Shown here piece by piece: positions 49,245-57,704 of a DNA stretch of 64,000 nucleotides (positions within the stretch are counted from its first letter, which is position 1; each line of letters opens with the position of its first letter). The notes beneath the pieces are model-generated. The model did not search any database. It was not told where the DNA came from and saw nothing but the letters and a program-made list of their open reading frames with translations. The translations under genes were made by a program, and so were the position numbers. Source of the stretch: Leptospira stimsonii (GTDB taxonomy: Bacteria; Spirochaetota; Leptospiria; Leptospirales; Leptospiraceae); assembly GCF_003545885.1 (NCBI RefSeq), contig NZ_QHCT01000001.1, positions 930,001 to 994,000 of the forward strand. Direction: 5' to 3'.

Positions 49245-51269
49245 ATGTCGAAACCGGTTTTAAATCCAGCGTTGGTTGCCGCAAACTCAACGCAATCAGC
49301 TTTTTTAAAAGTTAAGAAAATCAACGAGGTAGTCAGCTATTATCTCAATGACCGATTGACTCATTCCGTCTACAAAGCTGTTGTCTCTCAAACTAGTTAT
49401 AAGAACGCAAGATCACAGAATCTATTTCAAGTTGATTCTAAGGTTCCGGAAGCGACGGAACTGACCCCAGCGGAGGTTGTATTTCATCTCAAAAGATTGC
49501 TCGAAGACGGAGTTGCGCTTCAATTCGCTTATTTTTGCATCGATCCCGCGACGTCCGAGTTGAGATTAAAACCTTGTTACGTAGCCTATCCCGATGCGGA
49601 GTTGGGAGACTTGACCCGTCTTTATCTTTCGTTAATCGATCTTTCAATCAATTCGATTCTTACATACTTGGAAACAAAACCGCCTTTGAGTAAGGAAATT
49701 CTTTGGGAAGATTTAGAAGCCGACCTCAAAGGAGAGAATGTTCAAAAGCTCAAACTCTTTTTTAATCCCGATAGTTACTTCAAACCGCCGTATTTAAATA
49801 TTCCTCTCAATCCCGAATATGCAAAGGATATGATTACCGAGATCACAGATGGATTGATTAAAAAAGGAAGAATCCGGGAAATTCCTGAGTACGGATACTT
49901 GATCGTTAAAGTTAAGGAACTCCAGAGCCTGTTCGAACTCGTCGATGAATATCATCAGAAGAAAGTATTTCCAAAATACAAATGGGCGATCTCCGACGAG
50001 TTTACCACGATCGCGCATGAAGAACGAATTCACAAAAACGATCCGTCCTTAGCTCCGACCTCTTCTTTTGGAAAAAGAAGGGCAGATGCCATTGAAAGGG
50101 CGTTACGGTCCGATTCCGAAAAAAAACAAAAGCAGACTTTTATGGGAGTCACTTTGATCCAAAGTTTGAATGAGGAGATAGAAGCTTCCTTAAATCATTC
50201 TTATCACGATCAGATTCGAACACGTTTTCATGAGATGAGCGATCATCTTTCCAAACAAGGAGGGAGATGGGACAAATTGGTTTTATTCATAACCGATGAA
50301 GAGTTTCGATCTTTTCCCGGAGAACTCAAAAGACTTCTAACGGAAGACATTCACATCGCCTATTCTCCTTGGGAAACGAAGGGAATCACGATGCATTCTT
50401 TTTTGAGAAAGGAACCGGAAACGATCAAGGCCATCATCAAGAGTTTGGCGCTTGTAACATCCGTGGAGGCATGGAAAATTCTTAGCATCCGAAATCTTAT
50501 AGAACAGAACGAAGATTCGATTCGAATCATTTTCAAGGATGATGAATTCGTTAAGAGTTATGGAAAAGTTCTTAGAAAAGGTTACATAGAATATTTCCCT
50601 TGGTATTTTCCGATTTTAGATTTAATAGGGATCGCAAAATTATTTCAGGACGTATTCTTTCATTCCGCAAAAGAAAAGATTCGCTCCGAACAATCGATAC
50701 TTCGGACAAAGAATCGGGAATCCGCGATGAAAGCGGAACAGGCAAAGATTCAGGAAAAATTAAAAGAGGAAGAAAGGATCAAATTGTTGGAGCAGAAATC
50801 GAAACTTTCCGAAGCACTCAATCGATTCTACTTTGAAAAAAAGTTTCCTCCGGTTTTGAAGGACGTACTGTATGAAATCCAAGGATTTACTCCGGAATTG
50901 ATTCAACAGATCATCGATAGGGAAAAATTCGTTCTGATTCCCGATCCGGCCGGAGATAAAACCGATTCTATTTTGATTTATCCTTCGGATGAATCCTTCC
51001 GTTCTCGTGCGAGAGAAATACATAAGACCATGTCTGAAAGAAAAACGATCCTCGAACACAAGTTGAAAACCAAAGAAGAGGAATTGCTCAATGAGAAAAT
51101 CACGAAGGTTGTCAAATACGTGGATTCTTGGTTTGCTTCGAAGCCAGATCAACCGACTTCTTCCACAAAAAGTTTGAAGGTTTCAGCCTCCGGTGAGAGC
51201 GACGATCCTTACGAAACCTTTCGTAAGGAAATTTCGAAGGCGAAAGGAAAGGAAAAGATCTCAGCTTAA
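49245..51269 (+). CDS. Large cytoplasmic hypothetical protein with coiled coil
   Basis: A 674-residue soluble protein with no signal or membrane helix. Segments with character: N-terminal ATELTPAEVVFHLKRLLEDG, a central globular part (RWDKLVLFITDEEFRSFPGE), and a long charged coiled coil (about residues 485-530, MKAEQAKIQEKLKEEERIKL), ending in a Ser/Lys-rich tail. I recognise no family; it appears spirochaete-specific. GGAGAGG precedes the ATG. Alone on its strand. Confidence 0.8.
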   Translation: MSKPVLNPALVAANSTQSAFLKVKKINEVVSYYLNDRLTHSVYKAVVSQTSYKNARSQNLFQVDSKVPEATELTPAEVVFHLKRLLEDGVALQFAYFCIDPATSELRLKPCYVAYPDAELGDLTRLYLSLIDLSINSILTYLETKPPLSKEILWEDLEADLKGENVQKLKLFFNPDSYFKPPYLNIPLNPEYAKDMITEITDGLIKKGRIREIPEYGYLIVKVKELQSLFELVDEYHQKKVFPKYKWAISDEFTTIAHEERIHKNDPSLAPTSSFGKRRADAIERALRSDSEKKQKQTFMGVTLIQSLNEEIEASLNHSYHDQIRTRFHEMSDHLSKQGGRWDKLVLFITDEEFRSFPGELKRLLTEDIHIAYSPWETKGITMHSFLRKEPETIKAIIKSLALVTSVEAWKILSIRNLIEQNEDSIRIIFKDDEFVKSYGKVLRKGYIEYFPWYFPILDLIGIAKLFQDVFFHSAKEKIRSEQSILRTKNRESAMKAEQAKIQEKLKEEERIKLLEQKSKLSEALNRFYFEKKFPPVLKDVLYEIQGFTPELIQQIIDREKFVLIPDPAGDKTDSILIYPSDESFRSRAREIHKTMSERKTILEHKLKTKEEELLNEKITKVVKYVDSWFASKPDQPTSSTKSLKVSASGESDDPYETFRKEISKAKGKEKISA

Positions 51270-51394
51270 GAAAAGTTTATTTTTATAAAAAGGATTTTGT
51301 TTTTATTCTTTTGGATAAAATTTATTTCCAATTCCGATTCGCTCAACTTGAAAGGTTGATTTACAAATTTTTTACGAAAGCCTGTTGTTGAATT

Positions 51395-52396
51395 ATGCGT
51401 AGTTCTCACCGGCTTTGGTTTTTAGGGTTTTTCTTTTTTTCACTTTTCTGTAACAAAGCGGAAAAGGTAGAAATGGATATGTCTAAGGGCGGCATAGGAA
51501 TGTTCGTGAATATTCTCCCGGTGATATTTCCGGTTTCCGAAAATCCCTTTGACCTAACGGCTTTGCCCCAACGTCTAACGGAAGGTCAATCTACTTCGAT
51601 CATTCTCACGTTAAAAACCAGAAAGGAAAACAACGAAACTTATCAATTTGCTTGGGCTGATACAACGGGAACCCCCACCGTAGCACCGAGTACGTTTACG
51701 TATTCCAGCGGAAATTCCGCTACTCTGATCTTAAATCCGGTCGATGACAATTGTCTGGAAGATACAATGACCTTGAATGCGACTCGTGTTTCCGATTCGA
51801 AAGTTTTTACGTTGAGCTTTCAGATCATCGAAGCGGACAAATGTATTTTTTTAGCGAGTAATTCCGCAACTCCCGGTACAAGTGGCCCGGGGTTTTTGGG
51901 GAACTTAGGCGGAATTGCAGGTGCGGACGCAAAATGCCAGGCGGAAAAACCGAATGACCTTCCGGGAAACGCTTCGGAATACAAGGCGCTTTTAGGAATC
52001 TCTTCGTTCAGAAATCCTACACAGGCGCCTTCTACTCCGGAGACGGACTGGCCTCTAAAGATCGGCGTTCGTTATTTTTCGTATAGTCCTTCCGCGCCGG
52101 AAGGAGCTCTGATCGGAACGAGTGTTAGCAACGGAATCGGGGCCGGGAGCGGAATTTTTTCTTTTCCGCTCAATTCAAGTGTAGATCATTCATCTGATCC
52201 TTCGACCTTGAGTTTTTGGACTGGTTTGGGCAGCGGTTTCGTACCGATCGGAGCGTCTTACAACTGTTCTTCTTACACGGATGGGAGTAGCGGTTACGGA
52301 TACGACGGTTTGAAAGGTTCTACGAGCTCGTCCGCATTTTCGCGTTATTATTTTTCTTGTTCGAGTCCGGCTCGATTGATCTGTATTCGACAATAG
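51395..52396 (+). CDS. Lipoprotein with DUF1554 lectin-like domain (copy 1)
   Basis: A 333-residue surface-type lipoprotein: signal ending SLFC (Cys 19), an N-terminal beta domain (about 40-140, LPQRLTEGQSTSIILTLKTR ... NCLEDTMTLNATRVSD) and a C-terminal DUF1554 domain with ADAKCQAEKPNDLPGNASEY, FWTGLGSGF and the closing ARLICIRQ. DUF1554 is a C-type-lectin-like fold typical of leptospiral outer-membrane lipoproteins. It has a paralogue 147 bases downstream. No strong ribosome site. Probably surface-exposed; ligand unknown. Confidence 0.88.
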   Translation: MRSSHRLWFLGFFFFSLFCNKAEKVEMDMSKGGIGMFVNILPVIFPVSENPFDLTALPQRLTEGQSTSIILTLKTRKENNETYQFAWADTTGTPTVAPSTFTYSSGNSATLILNPVDDNCLEDTMTLNATRVSDSKVFTLSFQIIEADKCIFLASNSATPGTSGPGFLGNLGGIAGADAKCQAEKPNDLPGNASEYKALLGISSFRNPTQAPSTPETDWPLKIGVRYFSYSPSAPEGALIGTSVSNGIGAGSGIFSFPLNSSVDHSSDPSTLSFWTGLGSGFVPIGASYNCSSYTDGSSGYGYDGLKGSTSSSAFSRYYFSCSSPARLICIRQ

Positions 52397-52542
52397 TTCC
52401 AAAACATTCTTCTCGCTTTTTTAAAAGTTGGAAGAAAACTCGTCTGCTCACCGTTTGTCGATTTATAAATCTTTCCAATTCGATTCTCTTATGATAAAGT
52501 GTTTTCGATATTTCTTTGAGAAAGGGGTAGGAGAGTTTTCGG

Positions 52543-53535
52543 ATGAGACATTCAATTTCCATTCTGTTCTTGTACGTTTTCTTATTTCATTGTAATCAAG
52601 CGGAAAGAATCAGCTTCGATGCGAGTAAGGGAAGCGGTTTGGCGATCAATATTCTCCCCACGATTTTGAACACAAACTCGACCCCGTTTCATTCTACATT
52701 GATCCCAGCTTCACTGAACGAGGGAGTTTCCACCTCGGTTTCTTTTGCTTTGACGAATCCTCCAGCGGAATCTACAAACTATCAATTTGTATGGGAAGAT
52801 ACGACCGGCGCGGGGGCGACTGCAACGCCGTCCTCCTTTACGTTCTCAGGTTCGAATGCATCGGTATCAATGAACCTGCTTGCGATCGACAACAACTGTT
52901 TAGAAGACAGTATGACTCTGAAGGTGACTCGAACGAGCGATAACCAAGTATTTCGATTTACGTTTTCAGTGATAGAAGCTGATAAATGCACCTTTGTTAC
53001 AAGTCCTTCTTATACGGGTGATTTTAACGGTTTTCAGAATGCGGACGGTCATTGTGCTTCGGAAAAACCAGCATCTCTCCCCGGAACCGGGGCCGACTAT
53101 AAAGCGATGATTTCGGGAAGTACAACCGTTTCCTCCGTCGTTTATCAAAGACAAGCGACCTTGGTTTCCAATTGTAATATGTCGACGACTCCAGGTTGTA
53201 CGAGCACGACGAATTGGGTTTTGAAGGCGAAGACAAGATATTATCGGTCAGACGCGACCACGTTGATTTTTACGACACACGCGAGTGTTCCTGCGTTTAA
53301 CTTTATTACTCAGTCTTTGACGAATTCCATCGGAGGGACGACGGGAAAAATTTGGACGGGATTGTCCTCCGATTGGACTTCCTCGGGAACTTCTTGTTTG
53401 GCGACCTTCGGTTCTTGGACTTATTTCTCAGGGAATTCATCTTATGGAGATTTGAATTCCATTACGGGAACGGCCATCTCGGGGGGAAGTTTACCTTGTT
53501 CTACACCTTCCGCATTTTTCTGCGTTCGGCAATGA
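52543..53535 (+). CDS. Lipoprotein with DUF1554 lectin-like domain (copy 2)
   Basis: A 330-residue paralogue of the preceding lipoprotein: signal ending LFHC (Cys 17), the same N-terminal beta domain (LIPASLNEGVSTSVSFALTN, NCLEDSMTLKVTRTSDNQVF, IEADKCTF) and a DUF1554 lectin-like domain (NADGHCASEKPASLPGTGAD, KIWTGLSSDWTSSG, SAFFCVRQ). N-terminal halves are more alike than the lectin parts, which differ in loops, as expected if loops face ligands or antibodies. AGGAGAG lies upstream of the ATG. Confidence 0.88.
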   Translation: MRHSISILFLYVFLFHCNQAERISFDASKGSGLAINILPTILNTNSTPFHSTLIPASLNEGVSTSVSFALTNPPAESTNYQFVWEDTTGAGATATPSSFTFSGSNASVSMNLLAIDNNCLEDSMTLKVTRTSDNQVFRFTFSVIEADKCTFVTSPSYTGDFNGFQNADGHCASEKPASLPGTGADYKAMISGSTTVSSVVYQRQATLVSNCNMSTTPGCTSTTNWVLKAKTRYYRSDATTLIFTTHASVPAFNFITQSLTNSIGGTTGKIWTGLSSDWTSSGTSCLATFGSWTYFSGNSSYGDLNSITGTAISGGSLPCSTPSAFFCVRQ

Positions 53536-53556
53536 ATCGCTCAAGCTTTCGATAAA

Positions 53557-54423
53557 TTAGAATTTTACGGTATAGGCCGCAGTTGGAGTGATTTCGGTCA
53601 TTCCTGTGATTGGGCTTTTTACGATCGAAGCGCTGAACTTCCATCCTTCCGGATTCGGATCGGACATTAAGGCCTGCATCTTTTCAAAGTCTTTTGCAAA
53701 TAAGAATGTGTGAATCAATTGTAATCCGTAGACTGCACCCAAGAGCCACTGAGCCTGATTGTATTGATTCGTTGCTTGATTATAAGTGCTGAAGTAAGGA
53801 TTGGTTGCGGTTGCCGTAACTAAAACACGCGTTATGAGCGCGGTGGTTCGAACCGTTTCGTCCGAAGTCACAGGATTTAAAGTCGGATCTAAAAATGCCG
53901 CGACCGTAATTGTAACGGAATTCGATTTATAATTTGCTTCCTCTGTCGCCGCATGTTGTCTGCAATTATTTGCGTATAGAGCGGCGCCTGTAAAGAGCGC
54001 AAAGCTGATCGCCGCCCATTTTTTCTGGCCGGTTCTCCATTGTCCCCAACCTGGAAGAACTGCTGATCTTGCTGTAATCGTCCATTTGTTATCTTTCCAT
54101 GTAGACGATGCGCTCTGGTTTTCTTCCGTTTTGATATCTGGCTGTTTGGTTGTTGTAACTTTTTTTATATCTTCTTTCTTCGGGTCTTTTAGATTGATTT
54201 CTGAAATCTCAGTTTTAGAAATTGTTTGCACTTTTCCATTGACTTCTATTTGAACTTCGGTACGAGTTTGATTTACAATTTTTCCTTGAATCGTTTTTCC
54301 ATTCTTAAGGATGACCGTGCTTGCTAAAATTGGAAAAGAAATTGTAAATACGAAAAATACTGCTACGATTCGTATCTTTTTGAATGTTCGAGACATATAG
54401 TTATAATTCCGGTTGTTATCCAT
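53557..54423 (-). CDS. DUF5683-like protein with N-terminal LSm-like beta domain
   Basis: A 288-residue protein with a signal or anchor ([15 protein letters not shown]), then a small beta domain ([36 protein letters not shown]), a charged linker, and a DUF5683-like part opening with [20 protein letters not shown] and followed by two membrane helices. The ATG at 54423 or an in-frame one at 54396 may be the start. It is divergent from an ECF sigma gene; the FecR protein downstream of that sigma gene ends with a similar beta domain (see findings). Likely envelope protein; function unknown. Confidence 0.78.
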   Translation of the reverse strand: MDNNRNYNYMSRTFKKIRIVAVFFVFTISFPILASTVILKNGKTIQGKIVNQTRTEVQIEVNGKVQTISKTEISEINLKDPKKEDIKKVTTTKQPDIKTEENQSASSTWKDNKWTITARSAVLPGWGQWRTGQKKWAAISFALFTGAALYANNCRQHAATEEANYKSNSVTITVAAFLDPTLNPVTSDETVRTTALITRVLVTATATNPYFSTYNQATNQYNQAQWLLGAVYGLQLIHTFLFAKDFEKMQALMSDPNPEGWKFSASIVKSPITGMTEITPTAAYTVKF

Positions 54424-54446
54424 CAAATTTTAGTCATCATCTTTTC

Positions 54447-54482
<36 letters not shown>

Positions 54483-54505
54483 GTAATCAGGGATCTTATA
54501 TAACT

Positions 54506-55054
54506 GTGGCACATACATCCGAGTTAGAAAAACTCTACAACCACAACAAAGATGATTTATTTCATTATATAAAAAAATCGTTTTATGACGAAAATTCTGC
54601 GCAAGATATCTTGCACGATTCGTTCTTAAACTTTTTTCGATATTATGAGAATAAAGACATTCCTGATCCAACTTCCTGTAGGATGATCTTATTTCGAATT
54701 GCAAGGAACTTGATCATCAATCACGCAAAATCTTATTATCAGAGAAATGTATCCCTCGTCGGTGAAGATACAGGCAATAATTTCGCATCAAAATCTCCAA
54801 GTCCGGAATTTTCTGTTATGGAGAAAATCGATCAATCGGATGTCAAAAGTACGATGGATTCTCTTTTAGAAGCCATATCTCCGGAATACAAAGAAGCCTT
54901 GCTTCTCAGATATCAGCAAGATCTGAAATTAGATGAGATCTCGAAAATCCTTGGAATGAGCATTTCAGGAGTTTCTAGACTGATTGAAAGAGCGGAAAAA
55001 GCCCTAGCCCAGGAAGGGAAAAAAAGGGGTTTTCAAGCTGGAAACTATATATAG
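54506..55054 (+). CDS. ECF-type RNA polymerase sigma factor
   Basis: A sigma factor of about 182 residues: region 2 ([56 protein letters not shown]) and region 4 ([40 protein letters not shown]). The start is uncertain: GTG 54506 with AGGGA 12 bases upstream, or a TTG at 54464 without ribosome site. A FecR-domain protein follows 158 bases on and a DUF5683-like protein is divergent; this is a compact cell-surface signalling-type locus without a visible TonB receptor. Confidence 0.9.
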   Translation: MAHTSELEKLYNHNKDDLFHYIKKSFYDENSAQDILHDSFLNFFRYYENKDIPDPTSCRMILFRIARNLIINHAKSYYQRNVSLVGEDTGNNFASKSPSPEFSVMEKIDQSDVKSTMDSLLEAISPEYKEALLLRYQQDLKLDEISKILGMSISGVSRLIERAEKALAQEGKKRGFQAGNYI

Positions 55055-55212
55055 TATATAGAAATCCTGCCGTCTTATAGTTTGAAGTAATTAGAATTCT
55101 ATTCAGTGGTGATAAAAAAAATTCGGAAATGGAAAAAATAGCTCAAATTGACCGCCTTAGTTTGTTTTACAAACAGGAAGCGGGACGGAATTGAATCGCA
55201 GACCCGGGCAGA

Positions 55213-56271
55213 ATGAATATGGAAAATAAGACAAACACTCCCGAATTTGAAGGATACGCGCGACTCCTTAGAGAAAAGGACTCCGTATCTAAACTCCCGG
55301 CTTTTGATCCCAATTGGATCGGAAAGAAGCCCCGCTTTACCGTGGAGGACAGAATGATGAGTGTTCCGACTGAGACAAAAATTCTTCAATTCCCAAAGAC
55401 AGCATGGCTCGCCGCGGCGGCAGTATTATTATTAACTGTGGGAGGAGCTTGGTTTAGCCTGCGAACTCCAAAAGCTGAAACAGAAGTAATTGTGCAAGGA
55501 ACTCCTTTGAGAGCCGCTGTGGTTTTCGTAAAAGGGGATGCGTCCGTAATTAGGGATATAGAGACCAAATTACACCAGGGCGATTTATTGAATGAATCCG
55601 ATATCATCCTCACAAAAGCGGGCGGGGCTGTGGACATCGGTTTAACCGATTCCAGCGTGATCCGCGTAAAAGAGAAGAGCAAGTTAATTCTTAAGGAACT
55701 GAGAGACAACAATGGATCTCAGATTCGAATGAACTTAGCGGCCGGAAGATTGTTGAACGTCGTTGAGAAAGAGAAAAAAGGAAGCAACTACTACGTTGAA
55801 ACTCCATCCGCTGTCGCGGCGGTAAGAGGAACTTCTTTCGAAGTGAATGCTTCCGAAAACGAATCTATGGTTTTCGTAGCGGAAGGTTCGGTTGAAGTAA
55901 CTTCTTTGAACGCGTCTAAAAAAGTGTTTATCTTAGACGCAAGTAAGCTTGTGACAGTGAACAAGGACGGCGAAGTGGAGTCGATCGATCTTTCTAAGTT
56001 GAATTCTACTCGTCCTGAATACAAGGATATGAAGAAGAATCTTAGAACTCTCGATAGAGAACTTCTTTCCGATGTTCAAAATCTGAAAACGGCTAAGACG
56101 GAAGAAGAATTGAGTAAAATTTACGATCTTAGCATCGAACACATCATTATGAAAGACGGAAGAGAGCTAAGAGGAGTTGTGGTTTCCCAAAAAAGAGGAA
56201 AGCTTGTCGTTCAAACTCTGAAAGGTTCTTACATCTTGGATGAGGACGCGGTAGATAAGATTAAATACTGA
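55213..56271 (+). CDS. FecR-domain protein
   Basis: A 352-residue protein with a cytoplasmic stretch (1-60), one membrane helix (WLAAAAVLLLTVGGAWF, about 65-81) and a periplasmic FecR domain (GDLLNESDIILTKAGGAVDI, LNVVEKEKKGSNYYVETPSA, VAAVRGTSFEVNASENESMV, FVAEGSVEV). After a helical linker, the last 45 residues (HIIMKDGRELRGVVVSQKRG, LVVQTLKGSYILDEDAV) form a small beta domain like the N-terminal one of the divergent DUF5683-like protein. FecR proteins usually act as sigma regulators; here the ECF gene directly upstream is the likely partner. A strong terminator follows. Confidence 0.9.
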   Translation: MNMENKTNTPEFEGYARLLREKDSVSKLPAFDPNWIGKKPRFTVEDRMMSVPTETKILQFPKTAWLAAAAVLLLTVGGAWFSLRTPKAETEVIVQGTPLRAAVVFVKGDASVIRDIETKLHQGDLLNESDIILTKAGGAVDIGLTDSSVIRVKEKSKLILKELRDNNGSQIRMNLAAGRLLNVVEKEKKGSNYYVETPSAVAAVRGTSFEVNASENESMVFVAEGSVEVTSLNASKKVFILDASKLVTVNKDGEVESIDLSKLNSTRPEYKDMKKNLRTLDRELLSDVQNLKTAKTEEELSKIYDLSIEHIIMKDGRELRGVVVSQKRGKLVVQTLKGSYILDEDAVDKIKY

Positions 56272-56300
56272 TCTTAATTCCCCAAAAAATTCTTTCCAAA

Positions 56301-56337
56301 AACCGGTCGAAGGGCTTCCTTCCGCCGGTTTTTTTAT
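56301..56337 (+). terminator. Rho-independent terminator after FecR gene
   Basis: AACCGG-TC-GAAGG...CCTTC-CG-CCGGTT followed by seven T. Stem is almost continuous; 29 bases after the FecR stop. Confidence 0.88.
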
Positions 56338-56443
56338 TTTAGAATAGGACTCAATAGGAAAAGAAAGGAAGGCCAGAATAATCCTTCTGAGATGTTTTTT
56401 GCAAAGGAGAAGTTATGAATATTAAAATATTCTAAAATTCTTA

Positions 56444-56890
56444 TTAAAATTCAAGATGATCGGAAAGCCAAGAGTCGATGGACCAAGATCCTCCTCCGAA
56501 AAGAACCAGGGCGATTCCCATACAGACTGCGAGGATATGATATTCGAAACCTTCTCCTCCTTGATTTCCAAACCAATTCATAAAGAAACCGATCTCCCGA
56601 TGAGTCCAGCCTGCTACGGCTAAGGTGCAGGTGATCCCAAAGGCCGCAAGACGCGTAAATAATCCAAGAATCAATGCGATGGATCCGAAAAATTCGGCAA
56701 TGATCGCCAAGAAGGCAAGAGCCGCAGGAAATTCAGCAGTATTTACGAAAAAATCCATGGAGGCTTCGAAGCCTACGCCGCCAAACCATCCGAAGAGTTT
56801 TTGCGCTCCATGGGGAAATATACAAATTGCCAATCCGATTCGGAGAAAAAGGGGCGAGAAGGAATCTCGAGTGGAAAAAAAAGAGAGCAT
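56444..56890 (-). CDS. DoxX-family membrane protein
   Basis: A 148-residue DoxX protein with four helices: LFLRIGLAICIFPHGAQKLF with the conserved HGxxK, EFPAALAFLAIIAEFFGSIA, LILGLFTRLAAFGITCTLAV, and FEYHILAVCMGIALVLFGGG. DoxX members act in quinone or thiol redox chemistry or as accessory subunits. ATG 56890 without clear ribosome site. Convergent with the FecR gene. Confidence 0.93.
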   Translation of the reverse strand: MLSFFSTRDSFSPLFLRIGLAICIFPHGAQKLFGWFGGVGFEASMDFFVNTAEFPAALAFLAIIAEFFGSIALILGLFTRLAAFGITCTLAVAGWTHREIGFFMNWFGNQGGEGFEYHILAVCMGIALVLFGGGSWSIDSWLSDHLEF

Positions 56891-57450
56891 TGTGGTTTAT
56901 TCTCCGAATTCCAACCTTTTTGTTTCTTGGAAGAAAGAAAGGAAATCACAAATTGAAGATCGAATCCGTGTGATTTTTGAGCGGAGTTCCGACCTTGGTC
57001 TGAATCGGTTCTTGGATTCCACCTTTGAATCCGAATCTCTCGAAAAAATTTTTCTAAGAATAGGAGTTCCTATATTCAAATCCTTTTTCGGAAAACGAAC
57101 TCGTTTCAGGATGCGGGACTTCACAAAATGACATCTTTCTTCGAGCGGACTTTTTGTTCTTTTTATGGGAGTTCCTACGTTCCAAGCTCCGAGGCAGATC
57201 CAAGACTATGTCTCATACAAAGAGGAGGTCAGAATTTCAAGATAGGAGTTCCTACTTTTCGAGGTTTGACAGAAATGCGCTTCTTTTCGGTTCCGAACTC
57301 TTAGAAACAATCCGGACTTACTCCGAGAATTTTCCTCCGGAGTTCCGACCTTTCCCTCTTTCGGTGAAATCCCAGGATTCCAACCTAAAAGCGGTTGTCG
57401 AAACGACCTAATCCGAAAAATCTGGCATAAGATTATTTGGCGGGAAACCT
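56891..57450. repeat. Repeat-rich intergenic region (GGAGTTCC family)
   Basis: About 560 bases with no gene but five copies of a short repeat: GGAGTTCCGAC at 56983 and 57339, GGAGTTCCTAT at 57063, and GGAGTTCCTAC at 57168 and 57245, spaced roughly 80-105 bases apart and all in the same orientation. Single copies also occur at 27789, 62284 and 62399 (opposite orientation). Confidence 0.7.
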
Positions 57451-57621
57451 ATGTCTGAAGAAACACAAGAAAAGAAAAACAAAAAGATCAACAAGATGAC
57501 TGTAGCCGAGATCAATGCGGCAATCCAAACTTCCAAAGAGAAGATGAACGGAAATTCCAGCAAATACATCCTGCACTTGAATGCAAGATTGGAAGAACTC
57601 GCAGTGAAAGGTAAGAAATAA
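57451..57621 (+). CDS. 56-residue basic protein
   Basis: ATG 57451 opens a 56-codon frame ending TAA 57619: Lys/Glu-rich start (SEETQEKKNKKINKMTVAEI), then NAAIQTSKEKMNGNSSKYIL and HLNARLEELAVKGKK, an amphipathic helix pair. A weak GCGGGA precedes the ATG and a strong terminator follows 15 bases after the stop, which supports a real short gene. No family named; possibly a small nucleic-acid- or protein-binding factor. Confidence 0.7.
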   Translation: MSEETQEKKNKKINKMTVAEINAAIQTSKEKMNGNSSKYILHLNARLEELAVKGKK

Positions 57622-57635
57622 TTTTATTCCTTTTT

Positions 57636-57664
57636 CCGGTCCGTCGACGATCGACGGATTCCGG
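57636..57664 (+). terminator. Terminator after the 56-residue gene
   Basis: CCGG-T-CCGTCG...CGACGG-ATT-CCGG, a GC-rich stem followed by TTCTGCTTCCTTTTTT. Confidence 0.75.
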
Positions 57665-57704
57665 TTCTGCTTCCTTTTTTCTACCTTTCTAAATCTCTCG
57701 ATCC

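Noticed and set aside
56983..57349. CRISPR array from evenly spaced repeats
   Set aside because: Repeat core is only about 11 bases, spacings vary, and no cas genes are near.
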